DNA of 64,000 nt from JAXLYE01 sp046351595 (GTDB lineage Bacteria > Myxococcota_A > Polyangia > Palsa-1104 > JAEUJZ01): positions 372,001 to 436,000 of the forward strand of contig JAXLYE010000002.1 of assembly GCA_046351595.1 (NCBI GenBank), read 5' to 3'. The stretch's first letter is position 1, and each line of letters opens with the position of its first letter. This document shows, piece by piece, positions 18,852-27,568 of the stretch. Below the pieces are notes generated by a model. The model searched no databases and was not told where the DNA came from. It saw only the letters and a list, made by a program, of their open reading frames with translations. Made by a program: the position numbers and the translations under genes.

Positions 18852-19379
18852 CTACTTCTTCATCGTCGCCGAGAAGGCGATGGTGCAGGTCGCGGGCTTG
18901 GTGCAGGTCATGCCGGCGGTGTTCATGTACTGGCGGTTGTACGTGATCGTCACGTTGAACGTGTTCGCCGAGGTCACGACCATGTCGACCGTCGAGGTCT
19001 GCTTATAGGTGCAGGGCCCCGAGGCCAGGGTGATGCCGGCGCTCTGGGTCAGCGTGCCCTTGTTGCAGCGCACCGGGCCGGTGCCAAGGATCGTCGAGTT
19101 GTCCGCCGCGACGAGCGTGATGTTGCCCTGGGCGTCGTTCTGCACGCTGCGGCTGTCCATGACGTCCGCGGCGGTCAGGCCGAGCTGGCAGGTGTCGCTG
19201 ATGATGTTCGCCGACTGGGTCATGTACGACCCGGTCTGGATCTGGTACGCGGTCACGCCGGTGTCACAGCCGGTCGTGCTGCCACCGTCAGTCTTGCCGT
19301 TGAGGAACTCGTCGACGCCGCAGGAAGCTGCGAACAGGGGGAGCGCGAACAGAGCAAGGCGGCAGAGGGTCTTCTTCAT
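18852..19379 (-). CDS. Small secreted lipoprotein
   Basis: 175 residues. The signal peptide ends in FAASC (Cys20 predicted lipidated), followed by a short DGGSTTG linker. The mature part is Thr/Ser/Asn-rich and beta-strand-like, with about eight Cys that may form disulfides. Family not recognised. AAAGGAG is well placed before the ATG. Base composition is somewhat less GC-biased than in the neighbours. A second lipoprotein gene lies upstream on the same strand. Confidence 0.8.
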   Translation of the reverse strand: MKKTLCRLALFALPLFAASCGVDEFLNGKTDGGSTTGCDTGVTAYQIQTGSYMTQSANIISDTCQLGLTAADVMDSRSVQNDAQGNITLVAADNSTILGTGPVRCNKGTLTQSAGITLASGPCTYKQTSTVDMVVTSANTFNVTITYNRQYMNTAGMTCTKPATCTIAFSATMKK

Positions 19380-19463
19380 GAGGGGTACTCCTTTCGGTTA
19401 GTCCAGCAGGTTAGGGAGATAAGAAACCGAGAGGGCGGTGCCGCGACGGCGGCACCCCGGGGC

Positions 19464-19886
19464 CTAGAGGCCGCCCTTCTTCGAGTCGACCTGGATCGGG
19501 TTCGTCGCCGAGCCCTTCTGGGTGTTGGTGTCGACGGTCGGGGCCGTCGTCAGCTTGCTGGCGGGCTTGGAGGCGGGCTTGGAGGTCTTGCTGCCGGCCT
19601 TGGCGTCGGCGGGAGCGGCGGTCGGGGCCGGCTGCGCGCACGCCTGGAGCTTGGCGTCGGCCTCGGCGAGCTTGGCCTTGTTGGCGTCGATCTCGGTCTT
19701 CATGGTGTCCATCGAAACCTTCATCGTGTCGACCTGGCCCTTGAGCTGATCGCGCTCCGACGTGACCTTCGCGAGCTGATCCTTGGTCTTGTCCAGCTCC
19801 TCCTTCGACTGATCACAGCCGCCGACGAGCGTGAGACCGAGGGCGAGGGCCATGGTGGACTTGGCGATCTGGCTGAACATGTTCAT
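19464..19886 (-). CDS. Small coiled-coil lipoprotein
   Basis: 140 residues, starting at the ATG at 19886 with GAAGGAG upstream. The signal sequence ends in LVGGC (Cys24). The mature N-terminus is a heptad-rich coiled coil of about 65 residues (DQSKEELDKTKDQLAKVTSE onward), followed by a Pro/Ala/Lys-rich linker with SKPASKPASK repeats. The plan recalls Lpp-like or YgdR-like structural lipoproteins; the basic C-terminal part could contact peptidoglycan. No family assigned. Confidence 0.8.
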   Translation of the reverse strand: MNMFSQIAKSTMALALGLTLVGGCDQSKEELDKTKDQLAKVTSERDQLKGQVDTMKVSMDTMKTEIDANKAKLAEADAKLQACAQPAPTAAPADAKAGSKTSKPASKPASKLTTAPTVDTNTQKGSATNPIQVDSKKGGL

Positions 19887-20052
19887 GGGCGTTCTCCTTC
19901 TTGTTTTAGAGTCCGACGGACCGGCTTGGCCGGCCTGTACCGCCTTACAAGGCAACTAGCACGTCCCGGACCACCGTCCAAGTTTCCTCAGGGACGGGGT
20001 GACCCCACGCGGCTCCAGGCCCCGGGAGGTGACCGCAGCTCCGGGCTCGATG

Positions 20053-21660
20053 TCAGTACACGCGCTCATGGGGCAGGTGATCTCTTGGCGATCGAAAGTA
20101 CTGAAACGGAGAATACGACAAGAAATTCGATACGCGACCCGTATAGATGCACGCGTAGTCCTCGACCTGTTCACCAAAGCGCGAGTTCTCGGCTCCGGCC
20201 TTGAACAGCGGGCCCCAGAACGGGTTGAAGGTGTGCTCGATGTCAAGCTCGAGCTGATCGATGTCGTCGTCGATGCGGCGTGATGCGGCGCGCAGCGCCT
20301 CGGTGCGGCGGCGGAGCTCGGCCCGCGCAGCGCGCAGCGTCTGTCCGTGGACACCGTCCTTTGCGCCGTCCCTGGCCCCGTCCTTGGTACTCTCCGGGTG
20401 TTCCTCGACGAGCTGCGCCAGGCGCCGCACCAGCAGCTGCTGGTAGCGCAGCTCGCCGTCGATGCGGATGCGCCGGCGCTCCAGCACCTCGAGGCCCTGC
20501 AGCTTGCCTTCGACGCGCGCGTGCAGGTCGAGCTCCTGCTCGAGCTCCTGGATGATCATCGCCGTGCGCCACACCGACGAGCGCTTGGCGCGGTACATGT
20601 CGCCGTAGATGTGATCGCCGACGTAGAGCACGCGATCGCCGCGCATGCCGAGCAGCTGATCGAGCGCGCGGATGTTGCCGCCCTGGTAGATGCGCCCGCG
20701 CACCGGCTGCGCACCGGCCGCCACCGGCCCGCGCACCCGGCCCTTCTCGTCGAGCTCGAGCAGCGGCGCGTTGTCGGTGAAGAACGACGGCTTGCGGCCA
20801 TCGACGACGATCACGTCGAAGTAGCTGCGCCACGACGAGTACCCGGGCATGCGCCGGTCGAGCAGGTACGACATGACGTGCGTCGTGTAGTCGTAGCCGC
20901 TGTTGGTCAAGAGGAACAGCCGCTTGCCGGCGGAGCGGAAGCGGTGCAGCGTCGCCGGCAGCTCAGGATCGTACTCGATGTAGTCGCCGAGGCTGGCCTT
21001 GATGATGCTCTTGATCGTCTCGTCGCGGTGCGCCTCGTCGATGGACTCGCGGATGTCGGCCCACAGCTGGCTGTAGCGCTCGGACTGCGCGCGGCTGTCG
21101 AGCGCCAGGAACTGCGGATCGCGATCGTAGAAGTCGACCGCCTGCGCGTACAGCACGGCCTCGGGCAGCGCGAACAGCGTGTCGATCCATGCGTAGCGCT
21201 CCGAGACCAGGCGCAGCACCTGCTCGCGGTAGAGCCGGCGCCGCTCCTCCTTGGGCAGCGGGCGCGTGCCGTGGAAGCCACGGCCGACGTAGCCGTAGCG
21301 ATCCATCTTCAGCACGTTGCCGGCCTCGCGGTCGACGACGAGCCCGCGGATCGCGCGGTCCGGCTCGTACGGCAGCGACAGGAGCTCCGCGGGATAGCCG
21401 CGCCGCTCGATCATCTTACCCAGCGTGCACTTCGCCGACAGCGCCTCGAGCCGCGGCTGGTTGTACAGCGCCAGCGTGTAGTCCATGTCGAAGCCGATGA
21501 CCTCGATCTGATCCATCGGCAGGTTGCGGTTGACGAAGATCCGGCGCGTGCGCGGCGGCTCCAGCGGCGGCGTCGACTCACCCAGCGCCTCGAGCAGGCG
21601 GATGTGCTCGGGCGACTCGGAAGCGGGCGGGGGTGGGTCTACCGGAACCTCGGCGCTCAT
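20053..21660 (-). CDS. HAD-superfamily (IG) 5'-nucleotidase
   Basis: 535 residues of the cytosolic-purine-5'-nucleotidase-like HAD family. The nucleophile motif DMDYT is at about residues 58-62 (IGFDMDYTLALYN); motif II is LLTNSGYDYT and motif III/IV is VLYVGDHIYGD. The family dephosphorylates nucleoside monophosphates such as IMP and GMP. The C-terminus is a long charged helical region. The N-terminal 50 residues are Pro/Glu-rich and probably disordered, so the true start could be further in. It is cytoplasmic. An AT-richer gap (19887-20052) separates it from the lipoprotein gene downstream. Confidence 0.88.
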   Translation of the reverse strand: MSAEVPVDPPPPASESPEHIRLLEALGESTPPLEPPRTRRIFVNRNLPMDQIEVIGFDMDYTLALYNQPRLEALSAKCTLGKMIERRGYPAELLSLPYEPDRAIRGLVVDREAGNVLKMDRYGYVGRGFHGTRPLPKEERRRLYREQVLRLVSERYAWIDTLFALPEAVLYAQAVDFYDRDPQFLALDSRAQSERYSQLWADIRESIDEAHRDETIKSIIKASLGDYIEYDPELPATLHRFRSAGKRLFLLTNSGYDYTTHVMSYLLDRRMPGYSSWRSYFDVIVVDGRKPSFFTDNAPLLELDEKGRVRGPVAAGAQPVRGRIYQGGNIRALDQLLGMRGDRVLYVGDHIYGDMYRAKRSSVWRTAMIIQELEQELDLHARVEGKLQGLEVLERRRIRIDGELRYQQLLVRRLAQLVEEHPESTKDGARDGAKDGVHGQTLRAARAELRRRTEALRAASRRIDDDIDQLELDIEHTFNPFWGPLFKAGAENSRFGEQVEDYACIYTGRVSNFLSYSPFQYFRSPRDHLPHERVY

Positions 21661-21787
21661 CTTGAGAGAAAGACACTATAACAGCCGGACCTTGTGTTGT
21701 CTGGCACTCAGCGGACTGCCGGTGCGCCGGGGAGTTCCTGATATCTGGGCGAGGTCCGGGATGGCCAGCGCGGGCGCTTGACAGGCC

Positions 21788-23290
21788 CTATGCGTACAGC
21801 GCGAGCAGGCGGCGGCGGGTTTCGGCGAGATCCGTGCGCTCGCTGCGGCTCTGGCGCAAGAACGCTTCGATCTGCGGCAGCTTCTGCAGCGCCGCATCGG
21901 TGGCCGGGTCGTGGCCGCGCTGGTACGCACCGAGCAGCAGCAGATCACGCTGGCGCTCGCACAGCGCCAGATCCTCACGCAGGCGCGCGGCGGCGGCGCG
22001 CTGCGCCGGGTCGACCAGCTCGTCCATCACCCGCGACAGCGAGCGCAGCACGTCGATCGCCGGGAACTGCCCGCGCTCGGCGAGCGTCCGCGACAGCTCG
22101 ATGTGCCCGTCGAGCGTCGCCCGGACCTCTTCCGCGATGATGTCGTCCGTGTCATCGCCCGAGCCGGTGACTAGCACCGCGTAGACCGCCGTAATCGATC
22201 CGAACTCGGCCTGTCCGGTGCGCTCGAGCAGCCGCGGCAGCAGCGCGAACACCGACGGCGGGTAGCCCTGGCGCGCGGGCAGCTCGCCGGCGGCCAGCCC
22301 GACCTCGCGCTGCGCCCGCGCCACCCGCGTCAGCGAGTCGCACAAAAGCAGCACCTTCTTGCCGCGGTCGCGGAAGTACTCGGCGATCGCCGTCGCCGCC
22401 AGCGCCGCCTTGAGCCGCAGGAGCGGCGGCTGATCCGAGGTCGCGCAGACCACCACGGTGCGCCGCAGCGCCGCGGCATCGAGCTCGCGCTCGACGAAGT
22501 CGCGCACCTCGCGGCCGCGCTCGCCGATCAGACCGATGACCGTGACGTCGGCCGCGGTGTTGCGCGCGATCTGCCCGAGCAGCGTCGACTTGCCCAGCCC
22601 CGGCCCCGAGAACAGCCCGATGCGCTGGCCCTGCCCGATGGTCAGCAGCCCGTCGATGGCGCGGATGCCGAGCGGCAGGGTTTCGGTGATGCGGCGCCGG
22701 CGCAGCGGCTCGGGGGCCTCGCGCTCGACGGGGATCTCGGCCAGCTCGGCCTGCACCTCGCCGAGCGGCCGACCGCTGTCGAGCGGCTCGCCGTAGGCAT
22801 CGATGACGCGGCCGAGCAGCGACGGACCGCAGCGGATGGTGTAGGCCTCGCCCGTCGGCCGCACCACCGAGCTCGGGCCCACGCCGGCGACCGAGCCGAG
22901 CGGCAGCAGCACCACCTCCTCGCCGCGGAAGCCGACCACCTCGGCGAGCAGCGGCCCGTCGCGATCGTCGGGACCGCGCGCGGTGGCCGCGTGGTTCGCG
23001 CCGGACCGGCCGCGCCCGCCGCTCGTCGTGGCTGCACCGGTGCCGAGGTCGTAGCTGCGCTCGATCTCGACCAGCTCGCCGACGCGTGCGCCGGGCGCGG
23101 TGGCGCGCAGCACCAGCCCGGTCAGCTCGGTGACGCGGCCGGCGATGCGCTGCGGCACCGTGCGCTCGACGGTGCGCAGGGCGTCGCGCAGCCGCAGCGG
23201 ATCGAGCGACTCGTCGCCGCCTTCGCCGCCGCGCCGGCCGGGGCCCGATGGCGGCGTCCGCCCGCGCTGCTTGCTGCCGCTCTCGCTCAT
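21788..23290 (-). CDS. sctN: FliI/SctN-type secretion ATPase
   Basis: 500-residue ATPase related to F1-beta that powers flagellar or type III export. Walker A is GPGLGKST (about 230-237; the family usually has GxGVGKST), the Walker B region is KVLLLCDSLTR, and the GERGREVRDFVE segment and SDQPPLLR are typical. A low-complexity insert (about 82-110) interrupts the N-terminal beta barrel. It follows the stator gene by 10 bp. No other export-apparatus gene is in the window, so whether this is a flagellar, injectisome or orphan ATPase cannot be decided. Confidence 0.9.
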   Translation of the reverse strand: MSESGSKQRGRTPPSGPGRRGGEGGDESLDPLRLRDALRTVERTVPQRIAGRVTELTGLVLRATAPGARVGELVEIERSYDLGTGAATTSGGRGRSGANHAATARGPDDRDGPLLAEVVGFRGEEVVLLPLGSVAGVGPSSVVRPTGEAYTIRCGPSLLGRVIDAYGEPLDSGRPLGEVQAELAEIPVEREAPEPLRRRRITETLPLGIRAIDGLLTIGQGQRIGLFSGPGLGKSTLLGQIARNTAADVTVIGLIGERGREVRDFVERELDAAALRRTVVVCATSDQPPLLRLKAALAATAIAEYFRDRGKKVLLLCDSLTRVARAQREVGLAAGELPARQGYPPSVFALLPRLLERTGQAEFGSITAVYAVLVTGSGDDTDDIIAEEVRATLDGHIELSRTLAERGQFPAIDVLRSLSRVMDELVDPAQRAAAARLREDLALCERQRDLLLLGAYQRGHDPATDAALQKLPQIEAFLRQSRSERTDLAETRRRLLALYA

Positions 23291-23300
23291 GGGCGGGGCC

Positions 23301-23888
23301 TCAGGCGCCGGTGCCGCGCAGCGCGCGCTCGATCGCCTCGAGCTGCACCGGCAGGCGCGCGTCCACGGTGCCGAGCTCGGTCTCGACGATGCAGCCGCCG
23401 CGGCTGACCGCCGGATCGGGCCGCAGCTGCACCGCCTGGGTCCGGGCGCAGCGCTCGAGCAGCCGCGGCCGACCGCGCTCCAGCGCCTTGAGGTCGTCGG
23501 GGTGGACGCGCAGCGTGACCTCGCGCGGGGCGCCGGCCTGCAAAAGCGCCGCCGCGACGATGTCGACGACCGCGTCCGGGCTGAGCTGCAGCTCGCGGCC
23601 GAGGATCTTCTCGGCGATGCGCACCGCCAGGACGCGCAGGTCGTCCTCGGCCTGCTGGCGGGCGCGCAGCGACGAGGCACGCGCCGCGGTCAAAAGCTCG
23701 GTGACCGCCGCCAGACCGCGCTCGCGGCCCTCGCTGGTCGCCTGGCTGCGCAGCCGCTCGGCCTCGTGCCGCGCCTCGCCGAGGATGCGCTCGGCCTCGG
23801 CCTTGGGGTCGAACGGGTGCGGGTCGATCTTCAGCGACGAGGTCGGCTTGTCGTCGAGCCGCCCGCTGCTCTTGATCACGCGCGCCAT
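23301..23888 (-). CDS. sctL: FliH/SctL-type ATPase stator protein
   Basis: 195 residues. A charged N-terminus leads into a long Ala/Glu/Arg-rich helix (about 28-95: AEAERILGEARHEAERLRSQ), then a C-terminal alpha/beta domain with VTLRVHPDD and GGCIVETELGTVDARL. Both are hallmarks of the FliH/SctL family, which binds the ATPase and regulates it. It sits directly upstream of the ATPase gene and 3 bp downstream of a Fur-type gene. Confidence 0.85.
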   Translation of the reverse strand: MARVIKSSGRLDDKPTSSLKIDPHPFDPKAEAERILGEARHEAERLRSQATSEGRERGLAAVTELLTAARASSLRARQQAEDDLRVLAVRIAEKILGRELQLSPDAVVDIVAAALLQAGAPREVTLRVHPDDLKALERGRPRLLERCARTQAVQLRPDPAVSRGGCIVETELGTVDARLPVQLEAIERALRGTGA

Positions 23889-23891
23889 GGC

Positions 23892-24470
23892 CTAGACCCG
23901 CGGGCGCGGCTCGACGCGGCCGGCCGGGGTGCGCCCGCGCGGACCGCGCCGCTTCGGATCCTCGTTGGGGCAGGCGCCGTTGGGCACGCCCTGCTCCTTG
24001 GGGCACAGCACGTACAGCTCCAGCTTGTGGTTTATCACCTTGAAGCCGCCCAGCCGCTCGGCGACCGAGTCCTGCAGCTTCTCGATCTGGCAGTTCTCGA
24101 ACTCGAGGATGAGGCCGCAGCGCACGCAGATCAGGTGGTCGTGGTGCCCGGCCTCAAGGCCCGCCACCTCGTAGCGCGTCTGCCCGTCGCCGAAGTGGCG
24201 CGAGGCCGCCAGCCCCGCCTCTTCGAGCAGCTTGAGCGTGCGGTACACCGTCGCGTAGCCGACCTTGGAGCTGCGCCGCCGGACCTCGGTGAGCAGCTCC
24301 TCGATCGACACGTGCTCGGTACCGCGCAGGAACACGTCGACGATCAGCTCGCGCTGGCTGGTCGTCTTGAGCGCGTGCGTCCGCTGGTACTCGGACCACT
24401 GCTCTTTGAGCTGCGCCAGCCGGGCCGGGTCTCGGGGCGCTGCAGCCGCCGTCGGGTGCGAATGGGCCAT
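23892..24470 (-). CDS. Fur-family transcriptional regulator
   Basis: 192 residues. Winged helix about 30-110 with KTTSQRELIVDVFL and VGYATVYRTLKLLEEAGLA; the metal-binding dimerisation domain has HHDHLIC, a CVRC pair and a second Cys set (VLCPKEQGVPNGAC) with unusual spacing. It has about 40 more residues than ordinary Fur; the C-terminus is a basic Arg/Pro tail. The metal sensed (Fe, Zn, Mn or peroxide) cannot be told. It precedes sctL by 3 bp and looks cotranscribed with the secretion genes. Confidence 0.88.
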   Translation of the reverse strand: MAHSHPTAAAAPRDPARLAQLKEQWSEYQRTHALKTTSQRELIVDVFLRGTEHVSIEELLTEVRRRSSKVGYATVYRTLKLLEEAGLAASRHFGDGQTRYEVAGLEAGHHDHLICVRCGLILEFENCQIEKLQDSVAERLGGFKVINHKLELYVLCPKEQGVPNGACPNEDPKRRGPRGRTPAGRVEPRPRV

Positions 24471-24509
24471 TGATCTCTACGCTATGAGAGTCAGGAGCCT
24501 CTGGCTATG

Positions 24510-25409
24510 TCAAGCGCTGTCGCCGTCGACGGGGCTCGCGGTTGCCGCGCGGACGGACAGGGCGTACCGGACGACGCCGAGCGCCACCACGGCCGCGGTT
24601 TCGGCGCGCAGGGTGAGCGGCCCGAGGCTCACCGGGACGAAGCCGGCGGCGAGCGCGCTCTGCACCTCGGCCGCGGTGAAGCCGCCCTCGGGCCCGATGA
24701 GCAGCTCGATGACGGGCGCGGCGCCCGCTGCCGGCAGGGGCAGGCGCTCCAGCACCGCGCCGAGCGGCGGCGCCGCGCCTTCGTACAGGAGCAGCCGCAG
24801 CGACTCGCCCGCGGGCGACGGGGACTGCGCAGGCGGCGCCGCGGCGTGACCGGTCATCGCCTCGCTCCACGAGGCCGGCGCGGTCACCCGCGGGATGTCG
24901 ACGCGGCGACACTGCTGCGCCGCCGCGAGCGCGATGCGCTGCCAGCGCTGCTGCCGCTTCTCGCCGCGCTCCTCGCCGAGCTGCGGCACGCTGCGCTGGC
25001 AGGCCACGGGCACGATGGCCGCGGCCCCGAGCTCGGTCGCCTTCTGCACGACGAAGTCCTGCTTCTCGCCCTTGAGCAGCCCGCACAGGAGCACGAGCCG
25101 GGGCCCCGGCAGCGGCGGCTGCTCGCCGCGCTCGGGCGTCGCGTCGGGCGTCGCGTCGGGCGCGTCCAGCCGCAGCACCACCTGCGCCGTCTCGAAGCGC
25201 GTCACGGTCGCGGCGCAGATCCGGCCGCGGCCGTCCAGCAGCACCACGCGATCGCCGGGACCGAGCCGCAGCACGCGGCCCAGGTAGTGCTGGGTCGGCC
25301 CTTCCAAGATCAGCTCTCCCGCCGCGGGCAGCTGCTCGGGCGCGACAAACAGCCGCGGCGCGGTGCGGTCCACTTTTGTCCTCGCATTCGTCGTCGGAGA
25401 GGGGGTCAT
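24510..25409 (-). CDS. rsmE: 16S rRNA m3U1498 methyltransferase RsmE
   Basis: Methylates N3 of U1498 in 16S rRNA using S-adenosylmethionine. 299 residues: N-terminal PUA-like barrel, then the SPOUT knot with LLIGPEGGFT and LGPLTLRAETA, the family signatures. A short DATPDATP duplication lies in the linker, encoded by a 12-bp repeat. The first 12 residues are not family-like; an in-frame GTG near 25373 is an alternative start. Confidence 0.93.
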   Translation of the reverse strand: MTPSPTTNARTKVDRTAPRLFVAPEQLPAAGELILEGPTQHYLGRVLRLGPGDRVVLLDGRGRICAATVTRFETAQVVLRLDAPDATPDATPERGEQPPLPGPRLVLLCGLLKGEKQDFVVQKATELGAAAIVPVACQRSVPQLGEERGEKRQQRWQRIALAAAQQCRRVDIPRVTAPASWSEAMTGHAAAPPAQSPSPAGESLRLLLYEGAAPPLGAVLERLPLPAAGAAPVIELLIGPEGGFTAAEVQSALAAGFVPVSLGPLTLRAETAAVVALGVVRYALSVRAATASPVDGDSA

Positions 25410-25823
25410 GTTCGAAAATACGCTCGAGCTCGTTCCGCGTGCGTCGCGCGCCGCCAGAGGTGAGCCCCAAAAAACGACGCTCCGTCGGAGATGTCAACAT
25501 CCTGTGCTCCGCGGGCGCCCGCGACCGCACTTCTACCCCGAGTTTTTGTCTGTTTTGGGCCTAATTCGCCTGGGTAGGAATGTCTAACATTCTGGTATCG
25601 ATTTCAAATAAACGAACTCTTCTTTGTTTTGGATACAGCGACGGAAATTACCTTGAGAAAGCTGCTGGCAATTATCGGTAGAAAGTTTTGGCAATGAATA
25701 ATGCTCAGTGCGCTTGAGCGACTTGTTCGACCGGTCACGCGAACTCGAGGGTATGCGCCAGAATTTGGCTAAACACCCTGGCAGCTTGCGCGTCCGCCGA
25801 AGGTCCGCTTCAATGCGAACGTC
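25410..25823. other. AT-rich intergenic region
   Basis: About 414 bp whose central part (25550-25720) is far more AT-rich than the rest of the window. It separates divergent rsmE and the XRE/methyltransferase gene and probably contains both promoters. An inverted repeat is listed separately. No clean -35/-10 pair with normal spacing could be fixed, and no small coding frame looks real. Confidence 0.5.
25578..25592. promoter_or_regulatory. Operator-like inverted repeat
   Basis: Perfect 6-bp arms GAATGT and ACATTC around a 3-bp centre (CTA), in the AT-rich gap upstream of a gene encoding an XRE-type helix-turn-helix. The size and position suit a dimeric repressor site, possibly autoregulatory. 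Confidence 0.35.
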
Positions 25824-27359
25824 ATGAGTGCAGATACCAACAAGAACGAAAAAGAAGCGCAGACCACCCTCGCGGCGCCGCCGACTTCAAGCCGACTCGG
25901 TCGTATCTACGAAACAGCGGTCGAGCTCCTGGAGTTAATGGCGCAGCACGAACCCCTATTGCAGCCTTCGGCTCTGGAGGATTGGCGGGTTTATATGAAC
26001 ACAACCCGCGAGTTCATTGCCGTGTTGGAGGGCCAAGTTCAGGCAGGAGAGTCGTCTTCGGTTACCCAAGGTGAGCTGGACCTGGTGAAATTCGGGCAGC
26101 TCTTGCGCCTGAAGCGGGAAGCGGCCGGCCTGTCGCGCGCCAAGCTGGCCAAGCGCGCGCGCCTGTCGGAAGCGACCATCAAGCTGATCGAAGGCGGGCG
26201 CCACCGCCCGTCGCGGGCGACGCTGCTCAGGCTGATCCAGGTCGAGGTGCTAGGGCTGTCGTGGGAGGCGGTCAGCGACATCCGCCGCGACCGCGGCTTC
26301 TCGGTGCTGATGGCGCAGGTGCCGCCGACCGCGCCGAGCGACCCGTCGCCCAGCCTCAACTGGTGCGTCACCGAGGGCTTCGACGCGATCACCATGGTGC
26401 GCGACCTGTCGCGCTTCCTGCGCGGCGCCGGCGGCTACGTCGAGCAGTCGGCGGCCTACCTCGATCACCACAGCGCCAGCGACTACCTGCGCCGCATCGA
26501 GCAGCACGGCGTCACGTCGCGGCACCGCTCAAACCTGCCGTTCCCGCTCCTGGCCAAGACGCTGATCGCGCACTCCAGCAAGCCGCGCTACCTGATCGTC
26601 GCGCTCGGGCCCGGCGACGGCACGCTCGAGACCCGCTTCACCCGCGCGCTCGCCGAGGAGATGCGCGAGCCCGACATCGACCTGTGCCTGCTCGACATCA
26701 GCCAGCCGCTGCTCAACACCGCCTATCGCCACGCCGTCGACATGCTCGAGAACCAGAGCGGCGTGCACGTCTGGGCCATGCAGGGCAACTTCCACAACCT
26801 GTCGTCGTACGAGCAGCTCAACTACCCGCCCGCCAACAACGGCCGCCACCGCATCTTCTGCGCCCTCGGCGGCACGCTGGGCAACCTGGACAACGAGGCG
26901 CGCTTTCTGCGCGACAACCTCTCGGCGGTGTCGCAGCCGGGGGACTTCCTGCTGCTCGACATCCACCTCAGCGCCGGCACCACCGAGGCCGAGATCCGTC
27001 GCCGGGAGGATCAGGCCTTCACCCGGCCGTTACCTGACTCGACCAAGCGCTGGCTGTCCGGGCCGATCCAGCGCGCCTGCCCCGACGCGCTCGACATCCA
27101 GTTCCAGATGGAGCTCGACATGGCGGCGGCGCTCCCGGGCTCGTACGCGCTGTGCGCCATCGCGACGGTGAAGCGCACCGGGCGCGCCGACCGCCGCTTC
27201 TCGATGTTCCGCTTCAAGCGCTACGATCAGACGCGGCTCGAGCAGGTCCTCGACGAGAGCGGCTGGGAGCTCATCTCCAGCCCGTCGATCCCGGACAGCA
27301 CCGGGACGGCCGTGCTCCTGCTTCGCCGCCGCGCGCTGTCGCTGCCGGCGCCGAAGTAG
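25824..27359 (+). CDS. XRE-HTH fused to EgtD-like methyltransferase
   Basis: 511 residues. An N-terminal helical segment is followed by an XRE-type helix-turn-helix at about 90-150 (FGQLLRLKREAAGLSRAKLA, then a second helix with ATIKLIEGGRHRPS). From about 190 to the end runs a SAM-dependent methyltransferase of the histidine-specific EgtD (Methyltransf_33) superfamily, with SAM-binding VALGPGDGT (about 260), LLDIS, and ALGGTLGNLDNE with LLLDIH. EgtD makes hercynine for ergothioneine, but no egtB or egtC is nearby and the HTH fusion argues for a regulatory or RiPP-like role. Substrate unknown. Confidence 0.8.
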   Translation: MSADTNKNEKEAQTTLAAPPTSSRLGRIYETAVELLELMAQHEPLLQPSALEDWRVYMNTTREFIAVLEGQVQAGESSSVTQGELDLVKFGQLLRLKREAAGLSRAKLAKRARLSEATIKLIEGGRHRPSRATLLRLIQVEVLGLSWEAVSDIRRDRGFSVLMAQVPPTAPSDPSPSLNWCVTEGFDAITMVRDLSRFLRGAGGYVEQSAAYLDHHSASDYLRRIEQHGVTSRHRSNLPFPLLAKTLIAHSSKPRYLIVALGPGDGTLETRFTRALAEEMREPDIDLCLLDISQPLLNTAYRHAVDMLENQSGVHVWAMQGNFHNLSSYEQLNYPPANNGRHRIFCALGGTLGNLDNEARFLRDNLSAVSQPGDFLLLDIHLSAGTTEAEIRRREDQAFTRPLPDSTKRWLSGPIQRACPDALDIQFQMELDMAAALPGSYALCAIATVKRTGRADRRFSMFRFKRYDQTRLEQVLDESGWELISSPSIPDSTGTAVLLLRRRALSLPAPK

Positions 27360-27442
27360 GGCGCCCGCGTCTCGCGCCGCGCCTTGCCGCCGCGGCAAGG
27401 GGGGCCGGCAAGGCTTGCCATTCCGGAGCCGGTCGGCCGCCG

Positions 27443-27502
27443 GTTCCGAAGCCAGTTCCGAAGCCAGTTCCGAAGCCAGTTCCGAAGCCAGTTCCGAAGT
27501 AA
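27443..27502. repeat. 12-bp tandem repeat, five copies
   Basis: Four perfect copies of gttccgaagcca plus a fifth ending gtaa. In one forward frame it reads Pro-Val-Pro-Lys repeats ending in TAA, but that frame has no credible start and differs from the frame of the gene upstream. It lies 66 bp before the kinase start codon. Confidence 0.9.
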
Positions 27503-27568
27503 GATCGTGCCGTCTGCGACCCGGTGCTCGAAGGTCGTGCGCCTGTTCGCTGACGGTCACGGTCCCCC

